NCBI RefSeq assembly: GCF_000721105.1 | Contig: NZ_JOEV01000043.1 | Coordinates: 1-62,371, forward strand | Direction: 5' to 3' | Length of the DNA: 62,371 nt | Source: Streptomyces cellulosae | Lineage (GTDB): Bacteria > Actinomycetota > Actinomycetes > Streptomycetales > Streptomycetaceae | In this document: one piece after another, positions 44,621 to 53,787 of the stretch | Layout: each line of letters starts with the position of its first letter | How positions within the stretch are numbered: position 1 is the stretch's first letter | Translations under genes and position numbers: made by a program | The notes under the pieces: model-generated | What the model was told of the DNA's origin: nothing | Database searches by the model: none | Seen by the model: only the letters and a program-made list of their open reading frames with translations

Positions 44621-45646
44621 ATGACGAGCATGTCGAGGGCGAGGGTGGCCCGGCGGATCGCGGCCGGTGCCGCGTACGGCGGCGGCGGGATCGGGCTGGC
44701 CGGCGCGGCGGCCATGGGGCTGCTGCTGGCGGAGGTCCGGCTGGCCAGGCGACAGGTGGGCAACGGCACGGCGCCGCACGTCCCGCACGCGGAGGGCCGC
44801 TACGGCCATGTCTACGCCGTCCCCGACGAACCGCCCCTGCGCCTGGTGATGCTGGGCGACTCCACCGCCGCGGGCCAGGGCGTCCACCGAGCGGGCCAGA
44901 CCCCGGGCGCGCTGCTGGCGTCGGGCCTCGCGGCGGTGGCGGAACGGCCGGTGGAACTGCGCAACGTCGCCCTGCCCGGGGCCACCTCCGACGACCTGGA
45001 CCGCCAGGTGGCCCTGACGCTGGCGGAACCGTCCCTGGTGCCCGACATCTGCGTGATCATGATCGGCGCGAACGACGTCACCCGCCGGATGCCGGCGACC
45101 CGCTCGGTCCGCCATCTGGCGACCGCGGTACGACGGCTGCGCACCGCCGGCGCCGAGGTGGTGGTCGGCACCTGCCCTGATCTGGGCACCATCGAGCCGG
45201 TCCAGCAGCCGCTGCGCTGGCTGGCCCGCCGGGCCTCCCGGCAGCTGGCGGCGGCCCAGACGATCGGGGTCGTCGAGCAGGGCGGCCGTACGGTGTCGCT
45301 GGGCGACCTGCTGGGCCCGGAGTTCGAGGCGAACCCGCGGGAGCTGTTCGGCCCCGACAACTACCACCCCTCCGCGGAGGGCTACGCCACGGCGGCGATG
45401 GCCGTCCTCCCGACGGTCTGCGCGGCCCTGGGCCTGTGGCCGGCCGACGAGGACCGCCCGGACGCGTCCCGCCGCGAGGGCTTCCTGCCGGTCGCCCGAG
45501 CCGCCGCCGAGGCGGCGTCGGAGGCCGGCACGGAGGTCGCGGCGGCGGTACCGAGCGGTCCGAGGGGACCCTGGGCCCTGCTGAAGCGCCGTCGGCGCCG
45601 GAGGGTCCAGGTGACGGAGCCGGCACCGGTCACGCCGTCGTCCTGA
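44621..45646 (+). CDS. secreted or membrane-anchored SGNH/GDSL hydrolase
   Basis: 341 residues. An N-terminal hydrophobic segment (AAYGGGGIGLAGAAAMGLLLA) anchors or exports it; the SGNH core follows with Ser in MLGDSTAAGQG, Gly in the PGATSDD area, Asn in MIGANDVTRRM and Asp/His in PDNYHPSAEGY. Lipase/esterase activity is likely, substrate unknown. C-terminal part is Ala/Arg-rich. ATG at 44621 (another at 44630) follows GAGGAGG. Confidence 0.88.
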   Translation: MTSMSRARVARRIAAGAAYGGGGIGLAGAAAMGLLLAEVRLARRQVGNGTAPHVPHAEGRYGHVYAVPDEPPLRLVMLGDSTAAGQGVHRAGQTPGALLASGLAAVAERPVELRNVALPGATSDDLDRQVALTLAEPSLVPDICVIMIGANDVTRRMPATRSVRHLATAVRRLRTAGAEVVVGTCPDLGTIEPVQQPLRWLARRASRQLAAAQTIGVVEQGGRTVSLGDLLGPEFEANPRELFGPDNYHPSAEGYATAAMAVLPTVCAALGLWPADEDRPDASRREGFLPVARAAAEAASEAGTEVAAAVPSGPRGPWALLKRRRRRRVQVTEPAPVTPSS

Positions 45647-45649
45647 GCC

Positions 45650-45745
45650 CCGGGCTCCTCGGGGCTCCCGGGGCTCCTCGGGCTCCCGGGGCTCCCAGGG
45701 CTCCTCGGGCTCCCGGGGCTCCGGGGGCTCCCGGGGCTCCTCGGC
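45650..45745. repeat. low-complexity GGGGCTCCTC/GGGCTCCC repeat
   Basis: Units of 9-10 bases of the form GGGGCTCC(C/T) recur about ten times in the gap between the SGNH gene and the thiolase. Simple-sequence expansion; no gene. Confidence 0.8.
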
Positions 45746-45871
45746 AAGCCGACAAAGCAAGCGCTTAGAAAACTGCGGTCATAGTCACACGGCGATACCC
45801 GTGACCGAGTCCATACGTGCGGGTAACTTCCCCCACAGCCCTGCATATCCCATAACGCCAATGGAGCCGTC

Positions 45872-47092
45872 ATGCCCGAAGCCGTGATCGTCTCGACCGC
45901 CCGCTCCCCCATCGGCCGAGCATTCAAGGGCTCTCTGAAGGACCTGCGCCCGGACGACCTCACCGCCACGATCATCCAGGCCGCCCTCGCCAAGGTTCCG
46001 GAGCTCGACCCCAAGGACATCGACGACCTGATGCTCGGGTGTGGTCTGCCCGGCGGTGAGCAGGGCAACAACCTCGGCCGTGTCGTCGCCGTGCAGATGG
46101 GCATGGACCACCTCCCCGGCTGCACGGTCACCCGCTACTGTTCCTCCTCCCTCCAGACCAGCCGGATGGCCCTGCACGCCATCAAGGCCGGCGAGGGCGA
46201 CGTCTTCATCTCGGCGGGCGTGGAGATGGTGTCCCGCTTCACCAAGGGCAACTCCGACAGCCTCCCGGACACGCACAACCCCCTCTTCGCCGAGGCCGAG
46301 GCCCGCACCGCCGAGGTCGCCCAGCAGGAGGGCACCACCTGGCACGACCCGCGCGAGGACGGTCTCGTCCCCGACCCGTACATCGCGATGGGCCAGACCG
46401 CCGAGAACCTCGCCCGCCTCAAGGGCGTCACCCGCCAGGACATGGACGAGTTCGGCGTCCGCTCGCAGAACCTCGCCGAGGAAGCCATCAAGAACGGCTT
46501 CTGGGAGCGCGAGATCACCCCGGTCACCACCCCCGACGGCACGGTCGTCAGCAAGGACGACGGCCCGCGCCCCGGCGTCACCATGGAGGGCGTGACGGGC
46601 CTCAAGCCAGTTTTCCGCCCCGACGGCCTGGTCACCGCCGGCAACTGCTGCCCGCTGAACGACGGCGCCGCCGCGGTCGTCATCATGAGCGACACCAAGG
46701 CCCGCGAGCTCGGCCTGACCCCGCTCGCCCGCATCGTGTCGACCGGCGTCTCCGGCCTGTCCCCCGAGATCATGGGCCTCGGCCCGGTCGACGCCAGCAA
46801 CCAGGCCCTGCGCCGCGCGGGCCTGACGATCGACGACATCGACCTGGCCGAGATCAACGAGGCGTTCGCCGCCCAGGTGATCCCCTCCTACCGCGAACTC
46901 GGCCTCCCGCTGGAGAAGCTGAACGTCAACGGTGGCGCCATCGCCGTCGGCCACCCCTTCGGCATGACCGGCGCCCGCATCACCGGCACGCTCATCAACT
47001 CCCTCCAGTTCCACGACAAGCAGTTCGGTCTGGAGACGATGTGCGTCGGCGGCGGCCAGGGCATGGCCATGGTGATCGAGCGCCTGAGCTGA
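45872..47092 (+). CDS. acetyl-CoA C-acetyltransferase (thiolase)
   Basis: 406 residues. Acyl-accepting Cys90 in [14 protein letters not shown], the [19 protein letters not shown] motif with the histidine, and the second Cys in [11 protein letters not shown]. It condenses or cleaves acetoacetyl-CoA; beta-oxidation or precursor supply cannot be distinguished. GGAG precedes the ATG at 45872. Monocistronic, ends near a terminator. Confidence 0.95.
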   Translation: MPEAVIVSTARSPIGRAFKGSLKDLRPDDLTATIIQAALAKVPELDPKDIDDLMLGCGLPGGEQGNNLGRVVAVQMGMDHLPGCTVTRYCSSSLQTSRMALHAIKAGEGDVFISAGVEMVSRFTKGNSDSLPDTHNPLFAEAEARTAEVAQQEGTTWHDPREDGLVPDPYIAMGQTAENLARLKGVTRQDMDEFGVRSQNLAEEAIKNGFWEREITPVTTPDGTVVSKDDGPRPGVTMEGVTGLKPVFRPDGLVTAGNCCPLNDGAAAVVIMSDTKARELGLTPLARIVSTGVSGLSPEIMGLGPVDASNQALRRAGLTIDDIDLAEINEAFAAQVIPSYRELGLPLEKLNVNGGAIAVGHPFGMTGARITGTLINSLQFHDKQFGLETMCVGGGQGMAMVIERLS

Positions 47093-47148
47093 CCTCCACC
47101 GGAATCATCAACCGCCCGTGGCCGTACGGGAGCTCAGCGTGACAATTG

Positions 47149-47183
47149 GGCCCAGAACCCGGAAACCCCCAGGGTTCTGGGCC
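47149..47183. terminator. 12-bp stem-loop after thiolase
   Basis: GGCCCAGAACCC (47149-47160) pairs with GGGTTCTGGGCC (47172-47183) around an 11-base loop, followed by GATTTGT. A rho-independent terminator for the thiolase gene. Confidence 0.8.
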
Positions 47184-47381
47184 GATTTGTGATCCAATCT
47201 CCCCCAGGATGTGACCTATCTCCCTCGGATGAGGGATTAACGCAGGTCAACCCCACTTCAGCAGCACAGATTGGGCCCCAAGTCCTGTCCGGTTCGTGAC
47301 GTTACGCACTGACAGAGGGTTAGTCCGCCCTTCAAGCTGATGTAGGAAGTCGGGGGTCGACTTTGAACCGGGAGTACGTCA

Positions 47382-48170
47382 GTGAGCGCCATGCCGATCG
47401 CCTTGCTGGTCACCACGGCCGCCACGGGCGCCGTGGGCGTCGCCGTCCTGCGCACCCTCATGGTGCTGCGCCGGCAGGTCGCCGCCCTGCATGCCGAGTT
47501 CGCCAAGAACAACGCCACGGCCGCGCGGGGCCTCGTACCCGCCGCCCGCGCCGCGGCCGACGTCGACGAGATACGTGCCGCCGTGGCGGAGGCCCTCGCC
47601 GAGGAGCGTGAGCGCGAGCTCGCCGAGGCGCGTGCCTTCTGGGCCGCCCAGGAGGCCCACGGCGCCACCGAGCCGCCCTCGCTGCTGGGTCTGCCCGACA
47701 GCGAGCTGTTCCTGCCCCGGCCGAGCGATTTCGTGGGTCTGGAGCCCTTGGAGTCGGTCACCGAGCCCGCCGACACCGACGAGCTCGCCGGCGACTCCGC
47801 GGAACTGGCCGCCGCCCGCCGCCGTCACCCCTCCCACCCGGACTTCGTCCCGGTCTCCTCGCCGGCCGTCAACGACCACGAGCGTACGGTGGCCACCCTG
47901 GAGGAACTGGCCTCGTCCGCCACCGAACTGGCCGACGTCCGCCCCGGCCCCCTCGGCACCCTCGACGTCTACGTCTTCGCCGACGGCACCACCCTCTGCA
48001 TGACACCGGGCCACCGCGAAACAGCGGAACGCCTCGCAGCGGCCCTGCGTGCCGGCGAAACCCCGTTCCTCCTCGGCGGCTCCGGCATCTCGGGCGCGTA
48101 CACCCTGACGTTCGCGTGCGGCGAGGAGAGCGTCTACATCCTGGCGGACAGGGTCATAGCGAGCCTCTAG
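47382..48170 (+). CDS. membrane-anchored hypothetical protein
   Basis: 262 residues, unknown family. One N-terminal hydrophobic helix (PIALLVTTAATGAVGVAVL) is followed by a coiled Ala/Glu stretch (EIRAAVAEALAEERERELAEAR) and a C-terminal globular domain (GPLGTLDVYVFADGTTLCM, GHRETAERLAAALRAGE, YTLTFACGEESVYILADRVIASL). GTG at 47382 has GGAG seven bases upstream; ATG at 47391 is the alternative. Confidence 0.75.
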   Translation: MSAMPIALLVTTAATGAVGVAVLRTLMVLRRQVAALHAEFAKNNATAARGLVPAARAAADVDEIRAAVAEALAEERERELAEARAFWAAQEAHGATEPPSLLGLPDSELFLPRPSDFVGLEPLESVTEPADTDELAGDSAELAAARRRHPSHPDFVPVSSPAVNDHERTVATLEELASSATELADVRPGPLGTLDVYVFADGTTLCMTPGHRETAERLAAALRAGETPFLLGGSGISGAYTLTFACGEESVYILADRVIASL

Positions 48171-48188
48171 GTGTATTGATCAAGGGGC

Positions 48189-48500
48189 TCATACCCCGGC
48201 CCTCTTCTGCGCCTCTTCCACCAACCGCACAGCGTCGGCAACCTGCCCCTCGTCCTCCAGCACGAGGGCCAAGTCGTGTACGGCCACGGTGATCTGATCG
48301 GCGGCGGCGAACATCCCGGCATCCGGCATCACCCGGGGCTCCACGTCCGGCGCGTCCAGTATCTGCGCCCACCGGGACAGCGCCCGAGCCAGTCCCAGGG
48401 CCTCCGCGGCGGCCCCCCGCTGCAACCGACTCTGCGGTGCCGCCCGCAGCAGGTCGGCAAAGTGATCCACGGCACGGGTCAAAGGCGTCGTATCCACCAC
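48189..48500 (-). CDS. small hypothetical protein, helical
   Basis: 103 residues rich in Ala, Leu and charged residues (HFADLLRAAPQSRLQRGAAA, GLARALSRWAQILDAPDVEP, ADQITVAVHDLALVLEDEGQ). Function unknown. Two consecutive GTG codons (48500 and 48497) are possible starts; no good ribosome site. Converges with the 47382 gene and diverges from the DUF4287 gene. Confidence 0.65.
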   Translation of the reverse strand: MVDTTPLTRAVDHFADLLRAAPQSRLQRGAAAEALGLARALSRWAQILDAPDVEPRVMPDAGMFAAADQITVAVHDLALVLEDEGQVADAVRLVEEAQKRAGV

Positions 48501-48605
48501 GCGGCGAGCGTATCGCGACGCTCCGGGACTGTTGCCAACGGGCGAACACTCAGGCACGGTGACCTGAAGGACCGGCTTACATCCCCTTTGCGTCCGGAGG
48601 CGCCG

Positions 48606-48836
48606 ATGTCCCACGTCCTCTCCGAGGAGACCCACCGCAACATGCTCGCCCGCATCCCCCACTGCACCGGTCGTGAAGTGTCCGACTGGCTGCGCACCGT
48701 CGAAGAAGGCCCGGCTCTCTTCCGCTTCGAGGAAAAGGTCAGCTGGCTTCGCCATGAACACGATCTCGCGTACGGCCACGCGAAGGCGATCGTCCACGAG
48801 TACGACCTGAGGAGGGCCGCGCGCAAGTTCGTCTAG
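48606..48836 (+). CDS. DUF4287-type small protein
   Basis: 76 residues matching the short DUF4287 pattern: IPHCTGREVSDWLRTVEEGP, then LRHEHDLAYGHAKAIVHEYD. Function unknown. ATG at 48606 with GGAGG nearby at 48597. Followed by a strong bidirectional hairpin. Confidence 0.85.
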   Translation: MSHVLSEETHRNMLARIPHCTGREVSDWLRTVEEGPALFRFEEKVSWLRHEHDLAYGHAKAIVHEYDLRRAARKFV

Positions 48837-48885
48837 GTGCGTACCGCAGCTGAACGCCAGCCGACGACAGACGACGACAGACGAC

Positions 48886-48917
48886 GAGGGGGCCCCGGTC
48901 GTGACCGGGGCCCCCTC
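48886..48917. terminator. 15-bp perfect stem-loop terminator
   Basis: GAGGGGGCCCCGGTC and its exact complement are separated by two bases. It lies between the convergent DUF4287 and BI-1 genes and can serve both. Confidence 0.85.
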
Positions 48918-48937
48918 CGCGACTGCCGCCGGGCGGA

Positions 48938-49831
48938 CTAGTCGTTGTTGAGGATCGCGATGAGCCTCAGGAACTCCATGTAGATCCACACCAGCGTCAG
49001 CGTCAGCCCGAAGGCCGCCAGCCACGCCTCCTCGCGCGGAGCGCCGTACGCGATGCCGTCCTCGACCTGCTTGAAGTCCAGAGCCAGGAAGCAGGCGCCG
49101 AGCAGGATGCCGATGACACCGAAGACGATGCCGAGCGGGCCGCTGCGGAAGCCGAGGCCGTCGCCGCCGCCGAAGACCGCGAACAGCAGGTTCACCGTCA
49201 TCAGCAGGACGAAGCCGAGCGCGGCCGCCATCACGAAGCCGTAGAACCGGCGGTTGACGCGGATCCAGCCCGCCTTGTACGCGACCAGCACGCCGGCGAA
49301 GACCGCCATGGTGCCGATCACGGCCTGCATGGCCGCGCCGTCGGCGATGCGGTTGTCGACGATGTTGGACAGAACGCCGAGGAACACACCCTCGAACGCG
49401 GCGTACGTCAGGATCAGCGCGGGCGAGGCCTTGCGCTTGAAGGACTGGACGAAGGCCAGGACCATGCCGATCAGCGCGGCACCGATGCCGATGCCGTACG
49501 ACCGGCTGATGTTCGCGTCGTCGATCGGCAGCAGCGCCCAGGCGAGCGCGGCTGTGACGATCAGGACGCCGAGCGTGGTGCCGGTGCGCAGGACGACGTC
49601 GTCGATCGTCATCCTGCCGGTGGTGGCCGGGGCCTGCGGCGGTGCGCCGTGCTGCAGGTCCGCTTGCGCGTACGGGTTCTGGGCGTACGGGTTGCCGCCC
49701 TGCGGCTGCGCGTAGGGGTTGCCCTGCGTGCCTACAGCTGCGCCCCCGGCCTGCGGCGCGGTGTTGAAGCCCGCGTAGCCGTTGTCGCGGCTGAACCCCC
49801 GTCGCGAGAAGACCGGGTTGCTGCTCCTCAT
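48938..49831 (-). CDS. Bax inhibitor-1/YccA-family membrane protein
   Basis: 297 residues. A cytoplasmic, Asn/Pro/Tyr/Gln-rich N-terminus (NPYAQPQGGNPYAQNPYAQ) precedes seven membrane helices (GVLIVTAALAWALLPID, GIGIGAALIGMVLAFV, GFVMAAALGFVLLMTVNLLF, FGLTLTLVWIYMEFLRLI). Family proteins are linked to membrane stress and calcium leak. ATG at 49831 with AGGAG seven bases before. Confidence 0.92.
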   Translation of the reverse strand: MRSSNPVFSRRGFSRDNGYAGFNTAPQAGGAAVGTQGNPYAQPQGGNPYAQNPYAQADLQHGAPPQAPATTGRMTIDDVVLRTGTTLGVLIVTAALAWALLPIDDANISRSYGIGIGAALIGMVLAFVQSFKRKASPALILTYAAFEGVFLGVLSNIVDNRIADGAAMQAVIGTMAVFAGVLVAYKAGWIRVNRRFYGFVMAAALGFVLLMTVNLLFAVFGGGDGLGFRSGPLGIVFGVIGILLGACFLALDFKQVEDGIAYGAPREEAWLAAFGLTLTLVWIYMEFLRLIAILNND

Positions 49832-49991
49832 TTCACTCCTCCATGGCCACCCTCGTGGCCTTGGCTCAAGAGTAATAGGTAGGCAAAGGATTGACCCTAG
49901 TGCTTGGGGAGGATCTTTCCCTCGTCGTGGTGCGCAACACGCTACGCGCGCGAGTGATTCCCCCCACCGGAGGGGTCGCCCACAGGGCCGA

Positions 49992-51167
49992 TCAGTCGAA
50001 CGGGAACCCGGTGTACGCCTGGGCCAGGTCGGTCTCGGCGGCACGGGAGGAGGCGATCCGCTCCAGACGGGCCAGCTGGAGGCGGTCCTCGAAGCCGGTG
50101 GCGTCGGGGGCGCGGTGCAGGAGGCCCGTCATGTCGTAGGAGAAGCGTTCGGCCTGCCAGACGCGCCGCAGGCAGGTCTCGGAGTAGGCCTCGAGCAGGT
50201 CCGCCGAGCCCTTCTCCCGCTCGTGGATCAGGGCCCGCGCGAAGGTCACGACGTCCCCGACGGCCAGGTTGAGCCCCTTGGCCCCGGTGGGCGGCACGAT
50301 GTGGGCGGCGTCGCCGGCCAGGAAGAGGCGGCCGTACCGCATGGGCTCGTGGACGTAGGAGCGCATCGGGGTGACGGACTTCTGGGTGATCGGGCCGCGC
50401 TCCAGCCGCCAGTCGTCGGCGGTCTCGAAGCGGCGCTCCAGCTCGTCCCAGATCGCTTGGTCCCCCCACGTCTCGGCGTCCGTGCCCTCGGGGACCTGGA
50501 GGTAGAGGCGGGAGACGGACGGGGAGCGCATGGACAGCAGGGCGAAGCCGCGGTCGTGGCGGGCGTAGACCAGTTCGTCGTGCGAGGGCGGCACGTCGGC
50601 GAGGATGCCGAGCCAGCCGAAGGGGTACGTTCGTTCGAACACCTGGGTGAGTTCGGACGGGATCGCCGTGCGGGCCACACCCCAGAAGCCGTCGCACCCG
50701 ACGACGTAGTCGCACTCCAGGACGTCCTCGCGGCCCTCGTGCCGGAAGCGGACGCGGGGGCCGTCGGTGTCGGCACCTTCGACGGCCAGTGCCTCCGCCC
50801 CGAACAGCAGGGGGCCACCCTCGGCGAGCTGGAGGGCGATGAGGTCCTTGCAGACCTCGGTCTGGGCGTAGACCATCACGGACCGCCCGCCGGTGAGGGC
50901 GGGGAAGTCGACACGGTGGCGCTGCCTGGCGAACCGGAGTTCGATGCCGTCGTGGCGCAGCCCCTCGCGGTCCATACGTTCCCCGGCGCCGGCCTCGCGC
51001 AGGACGTCGACCGTGCCCTGCTCCAGGATCCCGGCCCGCTGCCGGTGCTCGACGTAGGCGCGGTCACGGCTCTCCAGGACGACCGAGTCGATGCCCGCGT
51101 TGCGGAGCAGCCGGGCCAGGAGGAGACCGGCCGGGCCGGCTCCGATGATGCCGACGGTGGTGCGCAT
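49992..51167 (-). CDS. pobA: 4-hydroxybenzoate 3-monooxygenase
   Basis: 391 residues, FAD-dependent. GIIGAGPAGLLLARLL at the N-terminus, LEQGTVDVLREAG, YVVGCDGFWGVAR, and LFLAGDAAHIVPPTGAKGLN (split) with the second FAD motif. Converts 4-hydroxybenzoate to protocatechuate with NAD(P)H and oxygen. Length close to the family norm of about 394. ATG at 51167 preferred; GTG upstream at 51188 possible. No other protocatechuate genes in the window. Confidence 0.94.
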   Translation of the reverse strand: MRTTVGIIGAGPAGLLLARLLRNAGIDSVVLESRDRAYVEHRQRAGILEQGTVDVLREAGAGERMDREGLRHDGIELRFARQRHRVDFPALTGGRSVMVYAQTEVCKDLIALQLAEGGPLLFGAEALAVEGADTDGPRVRFRHEGREDVLECDYVVGCDGFWGVARTAIPSELTQVFERTYPFGWLGILADVPPSHDELVYARHDRGFALLSMRSPSVSRLYLQVPEGTDAETWGDQAIWDELERRFETADDWRLERGPITQKSVTPMRSYVHEPMRYGRLFLAGDAAHIVPPTGAKGLNLAVGDVVTFARALIHEREKGSADLLEAYSETCLRRVWQAERFSYDMTGLLHRAPDATGFEDRLQLARLERIASSRAAETDLAQAYTGFPFD

Positions 51168-51356
51168 CAACCAGCCTCTCGTTCGCACAGTGAAAGTTTC
51201 TTCACCTATTCCGGGACATGAGTCTGCGACCGCACGCGCCCGCTGTCAACGGTCATGCGGTGAAGTCTTCAATGGAGGGCGCAGGCGGCGTTCCCCGTCT
51301 CGCGCACCGGACAGAGTGCCACAAACAGGAAGGTCCGCCTCGGTAGGCGGACCTGA

Positions 51357-51433
51357 TGGTGCCCGGGGTGGGATTCGAACCCACACTTCTCCGCGTTTAA
51401 GGCGGCTGCGTCTCCCGTTTGCGCCACCCGGGC
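51357..51433 (-). tRNA. tRNA with UAA anticodon (leucine-like, short variable loop)
   Basis: The minus strand folds as a cloverleaf: acceptor GCCCGGG/CCCGGGC, D arm GCG...CGC with the leucine-type sequence GTGGCGCAAACGGGAGACGC, anticodon stem with loop CTTAAAC (anticodon TAA), T arm GTGGG/CCCAC with TTCGAAT, discriminator A and encoded CCA. It should read UUA (Leu). The variable region is only 5 bases, whereas leucine tRNAs, including bldA, have a long arm. One stem pair (27-43) is mismatched. Either a shortened paralogue of bldA or an unusual tRNA. Confidence 0.85.
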
Positions 51434-52147
51434 CGGGTCTTACAAGGCAGTGCCAACGGCCAAGGGACGGTGTCGCGTTGCCAAGACGCCCGCCCACGAC
51501 ATTACTGAACTCACGTGACGAGGACTCACATACCCGTCACAGCAGCCCGGTTGAGCGACCCCGGAGCAAGGTTGCTCCCCAACGGACGCGTCAGCTCGGT
51601 CACGTCCCCCTGGCATGTGCCGCTCCGTCCAAGACCTGACGGCTCGGCGGTAACAGCCTCTCGCAGGCCAACCCCTGACACAGGAGGGAATTTGGTCAAT
51701 ACATGACCGGTTACCGTCCGGTCACAAAAAGAGGACGCCCGCCCCGAAAAGGGAGGACGGCCGCCCCGGCGCACAGGGCGGGCGTCCGATCAGGGGCCGG
51801 AAGGTTCCGTCCGGCGGATCCGGCCGGGACGGCGGGACCGGCGGGCCGGACGGCTCCGTTCAACAACTCAGGCCGACCTGGAGTCGTGCGCGGTGGTGTT
51901 CGCCCAGGGCGGGAAGCCGGGGTGATCCAGGGCGGCGCGAGGTGGCGCCGAGCAAGCAGCACCTCGCGCAGCACGCCGGCGCACGCCCCGAACCCGACCC
52001 CGCAGGTCATCGCCACGCCCACCACCAGATCGCGGCCCATTGGGGCTTCAAGGAGCGCGCCGCCTCTCATGGGCGGGCCCTGCTCACCGGCGCGGCAGGT
52101 GTCCCGGCCGTGGCGCCGCCCGTCCGCGTGGGCCTGGACGGCTCGGC
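51434..52147. other. 714-bp gap without a convincing gene
   Basis: No open frame in either strand shows family similarity or good ribosome sites. It holds a 12-bp inverted repeat (51733-51787) in its middle. A minus-strand frame (51711-52199) has one hydrophobic stretch but overlaps the FMN reductase and lacks codon-position bias that can be judged by eye; it is not called. Confidence 0.5.
51733..51787. terminator. 12-bp inverted repeat in gap
   Basis: GGACGCCCGCCC (51733-51744) pairs exactly with GGGCGGGCGTCC (51776-51787) around a 31-base loop with weaker pairing potential. Possible old terminator. Confidence 0.5.
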
Positions 52148-52732
52148 TCAGAGGGCGTAGGGCTGCTCGTCGCGCGCAGTGCGCAGTGCCTTGCCCCACC
52201 AGGCCACCTGGTCCAGCAGCTTCTTCGCCGCCGCGTCCGCGCCCTCCGGTGCGTCACCGTCGGAGAACGCCCCCCACGGGTTGTGCAGGCTGACCATCTC
52301 GCGCACGGTCATGGCATGCACCTCGGCGAAGACCTGGCGCAGGTGTTCGGCGGCCCGCAGGCCGCCGCCCATGCCGCCGTAGGACACGAGGCCGACCGGC
52401 TTTGCGGCCCATTCCTGCAGGTGCCAGTCGATGACGTTCTTCAGCGAGGCGGGGAAGGAGTGGTTGTACTCGGGGGTGACCACGACGAAGGCGTCGGCGG
52501 AGTGCAGCCGCGCCGACAGCTGGTCCTTGACGGACCGTACGTGCTCGGCCGGCTCCTCGCCCATCGCGGGCATGGCGAGCGGCAGCGGATGGTCCACGAC
52601 GTCGATCACATCGACCGTCATGTCGTCGCGCGCCTGGGCCTGCCGGGCGAACCAGTGGCCGACCTTGTCGCCGAGGCGCCCGCCGCGCGCGCTGCCGATG
52701 ATGACGGCGAGGGACAGGGGCTGGGTGGTCAT
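52148..52732 (-). CDS. NADPH-dependent FMN reductase family protein
   Basis: 194 residues of flavodoxin-like fold: VIIGSARGGRLGDKVGHWFA at the N-terminus (FMN phosphate binding), FVVVTPEYNHSFPASLKNVID (split) and GLVSYGGMGGGLRAAEHLR. Reduces FMN or quinones. Its upstream region holds one of the 19-bp dyads that also precede tetR and the VOC gene, so repression by TetR is likely. Confidence 0.93.
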   Translation of the reverse strand: MTTQPLSLAVIIGSARGGRLGDKVGHWFARQAQARDDMTVDVIDVVDHPLPLAMPAMGEEPAEHVRSVKDQLSARLHSADAFVVVTPEYNHSFPASLKNVIDWHLQEWAAKPVGLVSYGGMGGGLRAAEHLRQVFAEVHAMTVREMVSLHNPWGAFSDGDAPEGADAAAKKLLDQVAWWGKALRTARDEQPYAL

Positions 52733-52811
52733 GCGGTACCTCCGGAAGAGACGACTTCGTGGCGGAACAGACGGCTTGGTACGGGACGGAGCAGCGCCGT
52801 CCCCAAAAGGT

Positions 52812-52830
52812 AAACTACACCGTGTGGAGC
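52812..52830. promoter_or_regulatory. TetR operator-like dyad A
   Basis: AAACTACACCGTGTGGAGC, 82-100 bases upstream of the FMN reductase start. Left half identical to the consensus AAACTACAC seen at the other two sites; right half weaker. Confidence 0.6.
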
Positions 52831-52883
52831 AAAAAAGTAGCCCCCGAGACGCCTTCGCTCGGCGGGATAGGGCGCGAGAGAGG

Positions 52884-53531
52884 TCAGTCGCCCGTCCCGT
52901 ACAGCCGTAGGAAGGCGTTCACGCCGGAGGCGACCAGCGCGTCCAGCTCGCCCGGCGGCAAGGGGATGGCGCCGTGGAAGGAGCGTTCGTAGGCCTCGGA
53001 CATGGCGAGTTGGGTGAAGTGGGCGGCGGCCTCCTGGGGGTTCTCCGTGTGCAGCCGGCCCGCCGCCGTCAGGGCGGTGAAGTGCCGGGCGAGCCGGACC
53101 TGGGTGCGCCGCGGCCCCTCGGAGCGCCAACTTCCGGTGACCTCGGCGGGCAGCCGGGACGCCTCCGCGAAAATGACCCGCACCAGGGCGAAGTGCTCCT
53201 CGAATCCACTCTGGGGGGCGGCGAGCGCACGGCCGAGCGCCATCAGCTCGGCCTTGAGGTCGGCCGGGACGGTCAGGTGCCGGTCGATGAGGTCTTCCTG
53301 GTGGGCCGCCACCGCCTGCGTGCTCTCCTGGAGCACGCTCAGCAGGAGCTGTTCCTTGTCCTGGAAGTGGTTGTAGATGGTGCGCTTGGAGACGCCCGCC
53401 TCCGCGGCGATGGAGTCCATGCTGGCGCGGATGTAGCCCTCACGGCCGAAGACGGCGCGTGCGGCGCAGTCGATCGCGGTGCGCTTCGCGGGCCGCCCTG
53501 GTCGGGCCGGTCGGGCAGTGGGGGCCGTCAT
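52884..53531 (-). CDS. TetR-family regulator
   Basis: 215 residues. HTH YIRASMDSIAAEAGVSKRTI followed by YNHFQDKEQLL is the classic TetR pattern (AcrR-like). C-terminal ligand domain unassigned. It lies upstream of the FMN reductase in the same direction with the operator-like dyad A between, and dyad B at its own promoter suggests autoregulation. ATG at 53531. Confidence 0.94.
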   Translation of the reverse strand: MTAPTARPARPGRPAKRTAIDCAARAVFGREGYIRASMDSIAAEAGVSKRTIYNHFQDKEQLLLSVLQESTQAVAAHQEDLIDRHLTVPADLKAELMALGRALAAPQSGFEEHFALVRVIFAEASRLPAEVTGSWRSEGPRRTQVRLARHFTALTAAGRLHTENPQEAAAHFTQLAMSEAYERSFHGAIPLPPGELDALVASGVNAFLRLYGTGD

Positions 53532-53572
53532 GGTGGCTCACTCCTTAGATCGCACTGACCTGCGCATGGGCG

Positions 53573-53591
53573 AAACTATACCGTTTAGTTT
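53573..53591. promoter_or_regulatory. TetR operator-like dyad B (best match)
   Basis: AAACTATACCGTTTAGTTT: left half AAACTATAC and complement of the right half AAACTAAAC agree at 8 of 9 positions around a central C. It starts 42 bases upstream of tetR. Confidence 0.75.
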
Positions 53592-53787
53592 ACCTCTCTC
53601 CTTCCCCTCGTGGCGACTCCTTGCCCACAACTCCGCGTTCGCTCCCGGGCGTGGCGACCGGCGCCGGAGCAGCCGCGGCGCGTCCGCACCACCACCCCGA
53701 AGACGCACCGCGCCCTTGTCGGACCTGCGGCGCCGTCACCGGCGGCGTGACCGCCGGCTCTTTATTGCACTACCCGGTTTACTTATG

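Noticed and set aside
45650..45745. Possible protein with GAPGAPRAPGAP repeats
   Set aside because: Frames through the GC repeat lack starts and conservation; treated as simple-sequence expansion.
51357..51433. Calling the tRNA bldA outright
   Set aside because: Anticodon fits, but bldA has a long variable arm and this gene does not; the identity needs a genome-wide tRNA comparison.
51942..52160. Plus-strand frame with WGFKERAASHGRALLTG
   Set aside because: Hinted at an enzyme fragment, but no recognisable family and it overlaps the reductase on the other strand.
51711..52199. 162-codon minus-strand frame in the gap near the tRNA
   Set aside because: Overlaps the FMN reductase end by 52 bp, lacks a ribosome site and family similarity; one hydrophobic stretch alone is not enough.
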